Assembly (NCBI GenBank): GCA_905160935.1
Contig: CAJHZI010000893.1
Coordinates: forward strand, 442,501 to 506,500
Reading direction: 5' to 3'
Source: Enchytraeus crypticus
Taxonomy: Eukaryota; Annelida; Clitellata; Enchytraeida; Enchytraeidae
Length of the DNA: 64,000 nt
The first letter of the stretch is position 1; the number at the start of each line of letters is the position of its first letter. The translations under genes and the position numbers were made by a program. This document shows positions 37,201-46,665 of the stretch, piece after piece. The notes beneath the pieces are model-generated. The model did no database searches and had not been told where the DNA came from. It worked only from the letters and a program-made list of their open reading frames with translations.

Positions 37201-40200
37201 TTTATTTATTACTTCGGAAAACCAAGCGTTAGCTACCTTACGCTTTCATTACTAATATTGACACTGGAATGATAAATAGAAAATAGAATGTCGGATAATA
37301 ATATTTAAGATCATTGATTTATTATGTAGTGGTTAACCCCTTCAAAGCACTTGAATGATTGCCCTGTTTGCTTTGCAGATAAGACAAACTACCGGCTCTC
37401 TGGTGTAACTAGCGTCGATCAACAGAATAACTGTAACACCTTTCATCCTGTCCTCTTCAATATAGACCATCAACGTACATTAAATCCGCCCGTTGGTATC
37501 AACCAATCGCAGCGCTCGATACAGCCACGTGACTATAGCGCGATGTCATCGCTGCATTCTGTATGCGTGGGCAGGTCACGTGACGTAGAGGAGGTTGTGA
37601 CGTCATCGCTGATTGATCTAAGTGACGTCACACGACGTGACGTAGAAGGTCGACGTGTGCGGGAATGGGAAAGGGGGGAAATGGAGGAAGATGCAGATTA
37701 CGATAGCGAGATGGCGCTAGATCTAAGTGTTACCCCATCAGAGAAATGTGAAAGCACGGACTGCTATTTGCAGATACCTGGTTAGAGAGTTTTATATACT
37801 AAAACTTAACTTTAATTGTATATGGTTAGACAAGAATATTTCTTTTTTACAGTTATTCTTATATGGCTATAAGTTTCACAAATGAATTGAATTTGTAGCT
37901 AGTTATAGTTTTCGTTAATTACTTAAGTTAATCTTTCGTTCTAATTGTGAATCTATAATATAATAATAATCACATAAAACTGATTTATTATTGGTTAAAT
38001 AAATCACGAAAATAATCTTATGTTTTGCAGCTCTTTTCGACTACCAGTTAGAATATTTCATCTGCTAACATATCATTTAATAAATCTAAAACGGTATATT
38101 TTCTAGTTAACTTTGACTCTAAGTTGAACTACAATATAATTCAGTTTAATTTGTCATACTTTCACTATAATGACCATTATGAAATTGCTATGGTTAAATA
38201 CAAGCTTCGACTGGAAATCTTAATCGCATCTTTTTGTATATTCTAGAATCGACCAAGATTGACTCACCTGTGAATCAGACAGGGTTTAAAAATATTAGCA
38301 AGAAAGGCAGCAAAGCATTTGATCATGGCGAGGGTGAGTAATGCATGGTATAATACTATTTGTTTAGTAATCTAAAGATGGAGAACTGAAACAGTTTCAA
38401 ACACTTCTCATGAAACCCACCATGAGAGCGGCACCAAAAGTAGAATATTTTGCGTCGTTTTCGTATCTCTAAGTCATCGTAGTGTTGTCGCCTTCCCTAA
38501 TTTTTAAGTCGGCGAAGCTCTGAATTGTAATCCTACGAAATCTTCGTAGTGTAATAAATATTCGATTATCATAAATCTCGATTATCATAGATCATAAATA
38601 CAAACTTTTTTTATACTTTCTATGCATCAATTCATTTCGATTTTTCATAAATATTAGACGTTAAGTCGCAATCCGGCCAACGTTCATCAAATTTTTTCAA
38701 TTTAATTTAATCGATTTATCACAATATACAGAAGAAGATTAAAGGCACCGACTCAAGGTACATTATAAAGTAGCCTGTATGTGTGTAGCTTCAATAAAGG
38801 CAAAGAGATTGGAACATAGAAATTCCGCAATTTTTTTAAATAAATCTACCAGTAGGCCTAATTATATTTGTCGTTAAATGGTTGGAACAATATAATAAAA
38901 CCTAGATTACAATATTGACATAATCTTTCTATATATAGTGAAATAAATTGTGCAGCTGCACACTTACAATAATGCAATTACTACAACACCGCAAAGTTCT
39001 TTTTTGACATGACAGGTTTTGATTAAAGAAAAGATCAGTCGTAGGACGATCACTAAATTAAACTGGTATATTTCAATGGATTTTAGATATTATGCTCAAC
39101 TGATATAGTTTTCAATGAATCTTAGATATTATGCTCAACTGATATAGTTTTCAATGGATTTTTGGGTATTATTCTCAAATCGCCTGATAACAAAAAACCA
39201 TTGTAAAAGCTGTGAAAAACCTGCGAAGAGTGTCAAATAGGGTGTTAACAATGTGATCCACTTATCCGTTAGTTCAGAAACTCGAGACGATGACGAGATT
39301 TTAGCTGAATTGTACGTCTAGCGCTCTATGAAGTCATTTATACATTTTTTATTTTTTCATCTCGAGATTAAAATCGTGATACGCATATAGTTTTCAAGAA
39401 CTTTTATAGGTTGTAATTCCAAATAATCGTGACAGTTATCTATAATTCACGTAACTTTACAGGCAAATACATCCTCAGTTCCACATCCACATCCTCAGTT
39501 CCACATCTGTTCATATTTTAGTCAGAATAATTTTCTTTCAAGTTTTCGAGTTTTTCGAGTTTTTCTTTCAAGTTTTGTATCAGATTTGATTTCCAAAATC
39601 AAAAGATTTGTTAATGACTTTTCGCTGACTTTCTATTCTCGGCTCACAATTGAGCATTGTTTTTCATGACGAACATTTGTTTGTGTATTTGTGCGTTCTG
39701 GAAGCATACAATTGCTTCTGTTCACACTTTCCCTCTTGACTACTATGACATTGACTTAGCTGAGAAAATATCAGTCTCACTGCATTAAATGGTGATTCAG
39801 CAAATAAGAGATAAAGGTGGTATGATTAAATCTCAGTGTATTTTAAACAATCAATTCAGTGCCTAACTATCCGGCTGGTGACCAATGAATTAACAATATA
39901 TCGATTCTCCGCATTCGTTAATAAATTAGATAATTAGTTAGCTAACCATTAAATATGAATGTCTCCATAGCGCAATGGTTAGAGGCGTAGATAACGTCAT
40001 GAAGAATTAAATGACAGACCCTGACGTGAATTGGAACTCTCGTGGGTTCGAATCCCAGCCGCGCTGATCTGAGAGTAAAATCTCGGACATTCACTGGACT
40101 GGCTACACGGAAACTTGACAAAATTGACAAACGGATTTAACATGTGGTATTAAAAGTGATAGATAGGCCTATCAACATAGTTGATCATTTCACTATAATG

Positions 40201-40208
40201 TGTGCTAC

Positions 40209-40259
<51 letters not shown>

Positions 40260-42050
40260 GTAGACAATTAGAACTTCTATCTTTTATTTGCAGAGTTTGC
40301 ATGTGACAGAAATGAGAATGTTGCGTCTAATGTGTGGAAGAACTAGGAAGGACAGAAAGGAAAATGAATATGTGAGGATGAATTTGAATGTCGAGGGGAT
40401 CGGGGCTAGGTTGGCTCAGTCGAGATTGAGATGGTTTGGGCATATTGTGAGAAAGGCAGACGAGGATGTAGTAAAGAGAGTTTGGAGTGAAGAGCTGGAT
40501 GCTAAGCTTGAGAGAGGTAGACCACAATTGACTTGGGATGCGGTAATTAAGAAGGACATGAAAAATAGGGGATTGACAGATGATATGGTGTGAGACAGGG
40601 AGGACTGGAGAAAGTTTATTCGTATCCCGACCCTAATTAAACTGGGATTTAAGGGAAGATGATGAGGATTTCATTTTCAATGCAGTTGTAGCCTATTTGT
40701 TGTAATGCACTGTTGTCATTTTGTGTTTTTTGTATGTACTTTTTACCACGTCTTGATGGTGCAATAAAGATTCATATATATTTACAAATCTGTAATTTTA
40801 TGTAATGCAGCCACTCCATTACTGTGGGAGTTCCTGGTTGATCTTCTGGAGACGGGATCGAGTCCGTGTGTCTGTTGGGATTTGAGTGACCAGGATAGTT
40901 TAACGTTTCGCATAGTGGATCAGGCTGAACTGGCTGCCCTGTGGGGACGTCAGAAGAGAAAGAAGGGTATGACCTACGAGAAGCTCTCCAGAGCTCTGAG
41001 GTACTACTACAGGCTCAAGATACTCGTCAAAGTTCCTGGAAAACTGTTGACCTACAAGTTTGTAATATTGAATGTCTCAATAGCGCAGAGGTTAGAGGTT
41101 TAGATAAGATCATGAAGTTTTAAATGACAGACCCGGAGGTGAGTTGAGCCCTCGTAGGTTCGAATCCCAGCCGCGCTGATCTGAGAGTAAAATCTCGAAC
41201 ATTTACTGGACTGGCTACACGGAAACTGGACAAAATTGACAAACGGATTTAACATGTGGTATTAAAAGTGATAGATATTAACGTAGTTGAAAATTTCACT
41301 ATAGTGGGTGTTATTATTAGTACATGTAGAATGACATCCAACATTCCAAGTCCGGGTCTTCCTCTAATATTTTTTCAATTGGGGATGACAATACTGCTAC
41401 AGAAGCTATTTCTTATGCTACTGCTACTGATAAAGCTACTGCTGTTGGTGCTACATGTACATGTATATTAATAATCCTACAGCTACTGCTGCTGCTGCTC
41501 ATACTATTGAATCTGCTCGGTATCACTCTTCAATATCTAACTCTTGTATTATTGTGATAATTTACGTAGATTTCTCAAGGCTTAAAATATATGGATTTTC
41601 CCTACATATTTGCAATTCATTCGTTATTCATGAACACGAAAGCTTGGTGGTTGCATTTTTCATTTGATGGACTCAATTATTACCAGTATATGGGTTACTG
41701 CTAAATACTGTGGCAACTTTCGATACAGTTATGACCTCTCTTGTTATCTTTCATTTACTAATTATTTCTCTAGTGATCTTTCATTTTATAGATTTTCTGA
41801 CCTGTTTTGCAGGTTTCTCAAGGCACCTCGTTCCATAGAGAAGGCAAAGAGAGGCGCTAAGCCCGGTGTACCTCACAAGCGGAGACGACCTCTTGTGTCA
41901 AATATTACAAAAGTGAAAGAACTTGAAGAGTCACTCCGGAAATCTGATTGCGATGCTAAACGTCAGGTGGAAATAGAAGAATCGAGTTCACTTCAATCCA
42001 CAGTTATAATTCAGACACCGGATACCACAGCTGCATTTCTCTCACTCTAG
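22888..42050 (+). CDS. Gene 2: ETV6/TEL-Yan-like ETS factor with PNT domain (7 exons, ~1094 aa)
   Basis: Exons 22888-23116, 24143-26014, 27990-28199, 37379-37780, 38247-38333, 40811-41057 and 41813-42050 total 3285 nt, exactly 1095 codons with the stop, and every junction agrees in phase. Order: N-terminal region 1-76; low-complexity Ser/Asn/Asp-rich region to about 660; PNT/SAM domain about 663-735 (VELWTSGQVGYWLE ... CGDVLFNALVRLRQQ); poly-Q about 736-750; linker with EMALDLSVT; ETS domain about 936-1022; basic HKRRRP tail. PNT plus ETS with a KFLKAP ending matches ETV6/Yan repressors, in which PNT mediates polymerisation. Human ETV6 is about 450 aa, so this protein is over twice as long, mainly through exon 2. 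The start codon is not certain and further phase 1 exons could be hidden in the 9-kb intron. Confidence 0.88.
23952..24064 (+). mobile_element. RTE-like LINE 3' end fragment
   Basis: Matches the 3' end of the LINE fragment at 40260-40680: GACTGATGGATGATGTGATG, then CTATTCGTATCCCGATCCTA and a GATGACGATT tail. Lies in intron 1 of gene 2. Confidence 0.72.
24143..26014 (+). CDS. Gene 2 giant exon: disordered N-terminal region plus first half of PNT domain
   Basis: A 1872-nt open exon from acceptor CATTTCAG to donor ATCAATG|GTAGGT, phase 1 at both ends. The frame is open from the acceptor, about 87 codons upstream of its first ATG at 24403. The product is rich in Ser, Asn, Asp, Tyr and Arg. It carries IMDLSVTG just after that ATG, SKIEPMEC in the middle, and ends with the PNT N-half SPVELWTSGQVGYWLESC ... 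LERFRIN. Confidence 0.9.
26015..27989 (+). other. Gene 2 intron within the PNT domain
   Basis: Splits the PNT domain. At about 26440-26590 the minus strand reads GDRASPSAAAKFWNNL, which resembles the FSxAAPxxWNSLP end of LINE reverse transcriptases, so a LINE remnant is likely there. No exon recognised elsewhere. Confidence 0.5.
27990..28199 (+). CDS. Gene 2 exon: second half of PNT domain and poly-Q
   Basis: This exon hides in a frame with no useful ATG. From acceptor ATCGCGCAG it encodes ASLCILEKEDFLQRSPQCGD, then VLFNALVRLRQQ, completing the PNT fold. It aligns with ETV6 as FRYRSPHSGDVLYELLQHI. A glutamine tract encoded mainly by CAA follows, then an acidic tail. Donor ATCTG|GTTAGT, phase 1. 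Length variation of the CAA tract is likely. Confidence 0.9.
28629..28775 (+). mobile_element. SINE family B copy
   Basis: Head GGAGCCAGTGGCAATGTCGG, B box GGGGTTCAAATCCTGGGCTC, body ATTTCGAGTGAGGAAACCGA, tail ending CTTTTTTCGCTTTTACC. In the large intron of gene 2. Confidence 0.85.
29150..29410 (+). mobile_element. SINE family C copy
   Basis: Head GTGCTGTGGTCGGGGCACTA, middle GGCAACGGTAATCCACCTCA and CATAAGGTGTGATATTAC, tail CCTGCAACTAGGCAGAATAT followed by GA repeats. Confidence 0.8.
29600..29830 (-). mobile_element. Degenerate SINE family A-like remnant
   Basis: Reads like a strongly mutated minus-strand copy (GTAGCACTTTTAGTAGAAAC, GAATGTTCGAGTGTTACTGA, GATATTCGAACAGACG). Only loose resemblance. 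Confidence 0.35.
31430..31570. repeat. ~29-bp repeat of CTACCTGTATTACATG
   Basis: Five or six degenerate units of CTACCTGTATTACATG / CTACCTGTAATACTA. Intronic. Confidence 0.7.
33590..33690 (+). mobile_element. SINE family B fragment
   Basis: Starts near the B box (GGGGTTCAAATCCTGGGCTC), then CATCGCTTTCGAGTGAGGAA and a TTAACCTAAGCTCTTAGC tail. 5'-truncated. Confidence 0.8.
34945..35238. repeat. ~31-bp minisatellite (CATAGGACACTTTTGACCAC)
   Basis: About nine to ten units of CATAGGACACTTTTGACCAC plus ACATTCTCTGCA or ACATGATCTGCA. Long Cys/Val/Lys frames on the minus strand result from the repeat and are not genes. In the large intron of gene 2. Confidence 0.92.
36765..36880 (+). mobile_element. 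Diverged SINE family B-like copy
   Basis: CAACAGCGGATCAGTTGCTG, TGGTTCAAATCCATTGCTCT and CCCGTTCACTGACGTG keep the family order, but the body is altered (ACCTGGAAAATGACTTTAAA). Confidence 0.6.
37379..37780 (+). CDS. Gene 2 exon: linker with ALDLSVT motif
   Basis: Acceptor GCTTTGCAG, donor CCTG|GTTAGA, phase 1-1, 134 codons. It shares NQSQRSIQP, EMALDL.VT and the final LQIPG with the gene 1 exon at 6685-7047. ALDLS resembles the PxDLS class of CtBP corepressor motifs. The middle is Arg/Glu/Val-rich and includes clustered GTGACG repeats in the DNA. Confidence 0.87.
38247..38333 (+). CDS. Gene 2 exon: small linker
   Basis: An 87-nt phase 1-1 exon between acceptor TATTCTAG and a strong donor, GAGG|GTGAGT. 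It encodes a Lys/Ser-rich linker, STKIDSPVNQTGFKN to AFDHGE. Counterpart of 9972-10064 in gene 1. Confidence 0.8.
38334..39957 (+). other. Gene 2 intron sequence
   Basis: No exon recognised. A direct repeat of about 45 bp containing TTAGATATTATGCTCAACTG lies at about 39085-39155. Confidence 0.5.
39958..40258 (+). mobile_element. SINE family A copy with (ATT)n tail
   Basis: Complete copy: A-box region CCATAGCGCAATGGTTAGAG, B box GGGTTCGAATCCCAGC, body CTGGACTGGCTACACGGAAA and AACATGTGGTATTAAAAGTG, ending in (ATT)n to 40258. It is tRNA-like but has no complete cloverleaf or 3' end. Confidence 0.88.
40260..40680 (+). pseudogene. RTE-like LINE: C-terminal reverse-transcriptase ORF fragment and 3' end
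   Basis: The frame 40288-40593 reads VTEMRMLRLMCGRTRKD, RLRWFGHIVRKADEDVVKRV and RGRPQLTWDAV, the conserved C-terminal region of many invertebrate LINE ORF2 proteins. The frame stops after TDDMV, but homologous codons continue. The 3' end TTCGTATCCCGACCCTAATT and GATGATGAGG tail recur at 23952, 55335 and 60100. Lies in the intron before the gene 2 ETS exon, sense strand. Confidence 0.8.
40811..41057 (+). CDS. Gene 2 exon: ETS domain, N-terminal three quarters
   Basis: Acceptor GTAATGCAG. Encodes TPLLWEFLVDLLETG, WGRQKRKKGMTYEKLSRALR and YYYRLKILVKVPGKLLTY. The end is set by homology to gene 1: TAC AA|GTTTGT in phase 2, so that the next exon gives K-FLKAP. This is a weak donor. Read-through enters a SINE 13 bp later. 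Confidence 0.92.
41071..41320 (+). mobile_element. SINE family A copy next to the ETS exon donor
   Basis: Full copy beginning AATGTCTCAATAGCGCAGAG, with GTAGGTTCGAATCCCAGC and the same body as 39958. It starts 13 bp after the donor GT of the ETS exon at 41058, in sense orientation. Confidence 0.88.
41813..42050 (+). CDS. Gene 2 terminal exon: end of ETS domain and C-terminal tail
   Basis: Acceptor CTGTTTTGCAG. Encodes FLKAPRSIEKAKRGAKPG, the basic patch HKRRRP, then a tail unlike gene 1 (KELEESLRKSDCDAK ... TTAAFLSL) and stop TAG 42048-42050. By coincidence or homogenisation the coding length, 238 nt, equals that of the gene 1 terminal exon. Confidence 0.92.
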
Positions 42051-43679
42051 AGCGCTGCACGGATTGAGGTCTACGACACAATTTATAACTATGATCAATT
42101 GATTGGATTTCCGTATTCTTCTCCGCTTAAAACTGTATCATTCTAGATTTAACTATTCGGTTGGGCTTTGGCATCATAATGTTCGATGTTGTCTTTAACG
42201 ACAGTAGCACTTTGTGTTTTTAGTCAGGCTGTTGTTGTATATTTCCTCAAAAAAGAGGAGCAAAAAACGGTCTGAGATGATTTCCCAATGTCTTCTCAGT
42301 TGTCTTCCACTCTAGTAGTCCCGGTTGTTTTTAGGACTTCAAAATTCCACGTTCAGCAACATTCATTCTTGGACCAGATTATTATTCCACTGTCATTGTC
42401 AATGACATTGCAATCATATATACAATCGTTTGAGAATATCTGCAACTTAAAATATAGGCCTGAGTAAGAATGTTAAAAATAATCTGTTAAAGCTTATATA
42501 TGTAACTGCGAAATTAACACGCTCTTACTAACAAAATTAGTTTTGGAGTCTTAGGATAAATTCTAAACAGAAAATAGGACAGAAGGTCTTGATTCGATTT
42601 TCATTGCTCTAATACTATTGGGTAAAAATGAAAGGGTGCTTTATAAACTTTCATATTTTGTAAGCCAATATTTTCTACCTATATATGATATGTTATGAGG
42701 TACATTATATCACTTTCCAAGTGCTTTCATTAGTTTTACAACTTGCTCAAATTTGTTTTCTCTTCCATATTCGGCGCTGTTGTTATATAAACAATCAAAA
42801 AATACTTTATAGCTTGTGCTGCCAACTTTATGTGCATATGAAATACTTTGGAATACTTTGTATAACTAGTTTCGAATTCTTCAAAATGAGATTACATAAT
42901 CCGAATTGAAGTATTATTGTTATGAGAGATTTTTATAGCCCTTAATATCATGATTTTCACACACGTACTTGTATATAACTCTATAACATTATGCTGCTAT
43001 AATCTAGAAAATTTCAATTATTACCTTTTCTCAATTTAAATTCTTATAAATTGTTGTTTTTATGTGCTATCTGCGTATGTTCTTTCAATTGTGTTTTGTA
43101 TTACTCAAAAATTGACTGCTATTGTTACATATATTGAAGAGTTTTACTAGCCAATTTGTTGAGCTTTTCCTGCTTAATCAAAAGTAGAAAAACCGCAAAT
43201 ATATTCCATTTCCAGATGTTTTGTTCGACTTCAAAGTATACGTTTTGTACATTTACTTTTCACTTGCCAAACTTGGATCAATCGTATTTGTACTGCATTT
43301 TAAACATGCGTCAGCTGCTTTATTCAAATTGAAACTTTTTGCTCTGAGTTTATATATAAATCATAAACGTTCATATAATTAAAATTACACGAATCAGATA
43401 GTCATATGTACGGTCAGTGTACCATAAATCAATGAATTAAAAATTCAGTGAATCATAAGTGCAGTGAATAATTCAATGAGTCAGAAGTTCCGTTAATCTA
43501 AGTTTAATCAGTATTAACACTCTTCATGCTTGATTCTATGAAAAATACCGAGCGTCGATTAGAATTTTTAGAAAGTATTTGTGATGTTATATTAATAAAA
43601 GGTGGTGCCTTACAATTTTTTATTCTTTCGTTGACTATTCCTTACAATAAACACGAAATTAATCTGACCAGCTGCTACG
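42051..43679. other. 3' flank of gene 2
   Basis: Probable 3' untranslated region and intergenic DNA. No repeat family or gene recognised. A short ATCAGTGAAT-like repeat lies near 43430-43500. Confidence 0.4.
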
Positions 43680-44035
43680 CTAACTGGCTGCCGCGTGTAC
43701 GTAAGACGCGACTAAGGCAGGAGTTGGGGAAGGCAGAGGGGATCCAACTCACCATGAATTTTTCTTCACGTATAAATAGCAGTTAATCCATTATAGAACT
43801 GAGGAAGGCAACGGGAAACCACCTCACAAGCCATATTATTCCTCAGCTGCTATAGGCTACATAAGGTGTGGATAAGGCATAGCCGTTTGTGAAGGGATTA
43901 CCACCTTAATCGATGGTGTGCTCTTTGGTGGGTGAAGATAGTATGTGAGTAGGAATATGTACATTGGACCAGCCGCTTAGAAGAACACTAGAGAGAGAGA
44001 GAGAGAGAGAGCGAGAGAGTGAGAGAGAGAGAGGC
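43680..44035 (+). mobile_element. SINE family C copy
   Basis: Long copy: CTGAGGAAGGCAACGGGAAA, CACCTCACAAGCCATATTAT, TAGGCTACATAAGGTGTGGA, GTGAAGGGATTACCACC, and tail CCAGCCGCTTAGAAGAACAC, ending in (GA)n to 44035. Confidence 0.85.
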
Positions 44036-46165
44036 TATACAGATAAAGATTCTTAGATTTAGAAAAGAAGTCAATAATCAGTAGCACTGGTATAAATTCT
44101 AATTGTAGAATTCTGCAATTTAACTTCTGTATATTATTCGTGTAATTAAAGACGATGGCACAATCTTACATGAATGTACGAAACACAAAACACAAGATAA
44201 CGATATATAATCACACGCAAAAACACACCACACTTATGTGCAATTATATCAAATTGTATAATTGCACAAGTTCTATAATTATGCAAATAAGCGGCTAGTT
44301 TAAATTTCTATGAAAAAGAATTCAAAATATCAGTTTCTACTCTTAAAATTCACACTGTTGAATAGAGTTTTAAGCCATGGCATGCCATGATTATCAATCA
44401 GATGCTAAATGTTAAATATTTTGCTTCACTGAAAACATCTTCGGTCAAAAATCGGAGAGTAATTATAATTGATTGATTGATTAGTTCAACAAAGAGAGAA
44501 CAAACATAAAAATCATCCTAATTAAGACGAACGGAGTTGCGTTCAACGCCTACTCGAAGATAAAACTTTAGAAATAAAATTACCTTTCCGCCATACAATT
44601 ACATGTACATTTTAATAGACAATGATAGTGAATTGCGCTCAACGCAAAGAGTACAATAAATATGAAACCGGTACATCATTACTGAGAAAAAAATTAACGA
44701 ATTGCAATTATATTTAAACATGCTTCAGATTTTTAGTTTATGTCGACACTCGTTCAATCATATTTAATTTGAAACAAGTAAGGCCGGGATGCGTTTTTAA
44801 TGGAATTCGGCTGACTAGTCAGTCATATTCGGCCGAAATATTCATGTTTGTGAAGTGAAGTATTTCGCCTGAGTACGTCCTGAGTTCTTTTATCTTGAAC
44901 CTATGCTCTGGGGACCAAAGGGAATTTTTCAAACTAAGTTATATAAACAATTTTTCAAAATAAATCATAACGATAGACAGACGGAATTGCCAGATATACC
45001 AATTATCATACAATTGTAAACTGCATTGATATATGATCCACAATTAAAATAGACAGTTACTTAAAAATGTTCACCATATCCCACGGAATTGTTTAAGATG
45101 TTACAAATGTAAAAATCATTGTATCAAAAGCGAAATATGTAAAATACACATATATAGTATAGTTACAAACAGCGAGCAAACAAGATTACGTGATAAAATA
45201 GAAGTATATAGTACACAATATACTTTGCAATACAAACAATCTGAAAGACAGTGAAATGATGAGAGTAAAACGTAACATATTTAAAAGTGCCTCTTAAAGG
45301 CTAAAGCCTACTTTAACGTCAGTTTCACGCTCAATAGTATGTCAGTGATGGGGAGAGCACTGGATGTGAACACTGCATGTAATGATCCGCTGTCGAAAAA
45401 ATAACATGTTATCTTTGGCTACAGACATTTAATGTAATAGCTCTTCTGAACACCAGGCTAAAGCTAAAAAGCTAAGGTTAACGTCAGTTTTCTCACTCGA
45501 AAGCGAAGGCTATTTATACATAACAGCTTAGGTGATATGAACGCAAAAGTCGGATACTTGTGGATGATTTACAATAACAACAAAATGAAATTTTTATAAA
45601 GCTATAAAGCTCATAAAGGTAGCTAGCCTAAACTATTTTGAGTATCCCAGTGATTTCATTAATTATATTTTCAAACAGTAATAAATACGCATAATAATTA
45701 TATAACTTGAGAGAGACGAGATCCCTGACATCATCCTCGGATGAGTGCCCGGACGTTAAATTGCCATTATATTGTATTGCAATTTAATTTAATTTGAAAA
45801 TTTGATAATTAAATTTCTAAGATTAAATATTTAAAAGAAAATTTCTTTTAAACTAAACTGTTTCTATGGATTACAATTTCACAATAAATTTCATTACAAC
45901 TGATAACTAGAATGTTTAGATTGTATTTTATTTTCTTATCGATGTTAAGCTCCGAATATCTTTACATTGCTTGCACATTTGATTAAATACAGTAATTACT
46001 AAGCCCTAAAGTGAACCCATTTCATAATGAGATAATAATTAATTATTATATGCTATTAATTAAATTCTATTAAACATTAAATTGTATTCTTTTTTTTAAA
46101 TTTTCAACTAGTAGTATTAGCTCGTAATATCGTTACCTCTCTCACCAAGCTGTTATAGTTATAGT
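44036..46165. other. Intergenic DNA between convergent genes 2 and 3
   Basis: Holds two antisense SINE B pieces (45296-45420 and 45462-45512) and a LINE 3'-end snippet at 45718-45760 (GATCCCTGACATCATCCTCG). No gene recognised. Confidence 0.5.
45296..45512 (-). mobile_element. Two SINE family B fragments
   Basis: The first (45296-45420) is diverged: TTTAACGTCAGTTTCACGCT to TGATCCGCTGTCGA. The second (45462-45512) keeps only GGTTAACGTCAGTTTTCTCA and CTCGAAAGCGA. Confidence 0.7.
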
Positions 46166-46167
46166 AT

Positions 46168-46545
46168 CCACTCTCTACATTGTTACAATATATCCGTCCA
46201 CTCTCTACATTGTTACAATATATCCGTCCACTCTCTACATTGTTACAATATATCCGTCCACTCTCTACATTGTTACAATATATCCGTCCACTCTCTACAT
46301 TGTTACAATATATCCGTCCACTCTCTACATTGTTACAATATATCCGTCCACTCTCTACATTGTTACAATATATCCGTCCACTCTCTACATTGTTACAATA
46401 TATCCGTCCACTCTCTACATTGTTACAATATATCCGTCCACTTTCTACATTGTTACAATATATCCGTCCACTCTCTACATTGTTACAATATATCCGTCCA
46501 CTCTCTACATTGTTACAATATATCCGTCCACTCTCTACATTGTTA
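46168..46545. repeat. 30-bp minisatellite, ~12.6 copies
   Basis: Near-perfect head-to-tail copies of a 30-bp unit starting CCACTCTCTACATTGTTACA and ending ATATATCCGT; one unit has CTTTCT. It lies about 120 bp beyond the stop of gene 3, so it may be in that gene's 3' untranslated region. Because 30 is a multiple of three, the plus strand stays open as a ten-residue repeat (QYIRPLSTLL); I do not consider this a gene. Confidence 0.96.
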
Positions 46546-46665
46546 TTATTATATCGCTAAACGTTCTACAATGATATTACATAAGCACAGTTTCGAAGCG
46601 GCATCATTTCAGATGTTATTCCAGATAGCAGGATTACAATCCGACCTAGCTTCAATGCATTGATG

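Larger units (their letters stand above)
28776..37378 (+). other. Large gene 2 intron
   Basis: About 9.2 kb between the PNT and linker exons. Apart from the repeats listed separately (CT/CA tracts at about 31090-31245, GA at about 33358-33402, minisatellites and SINEs) I see no exon. An extra phase 1-1 exon cannot be excluded. Confidence 0.5.

Noticed and set aside
39958..40060. tRNA gene
   Set aside because: A- and B-box words are present, but the acceptor stem and cloverleaf cannot be formed and the same sequence recurs with a long body, so it is a SINE head. The same applies to 41071, 9206, 21825 and 58926.
46168..46545. Possible CRISPR-like array
   Set aside because: Units are directly contiguous with no spacers and the DNA is from an animal genome.
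46180..46560. 126-codon protein of ten-residue repeats
   Set aside because: The 30-bp unit is a multiple of three and lacks stops in this frame; no start context, homology or splice evidence.
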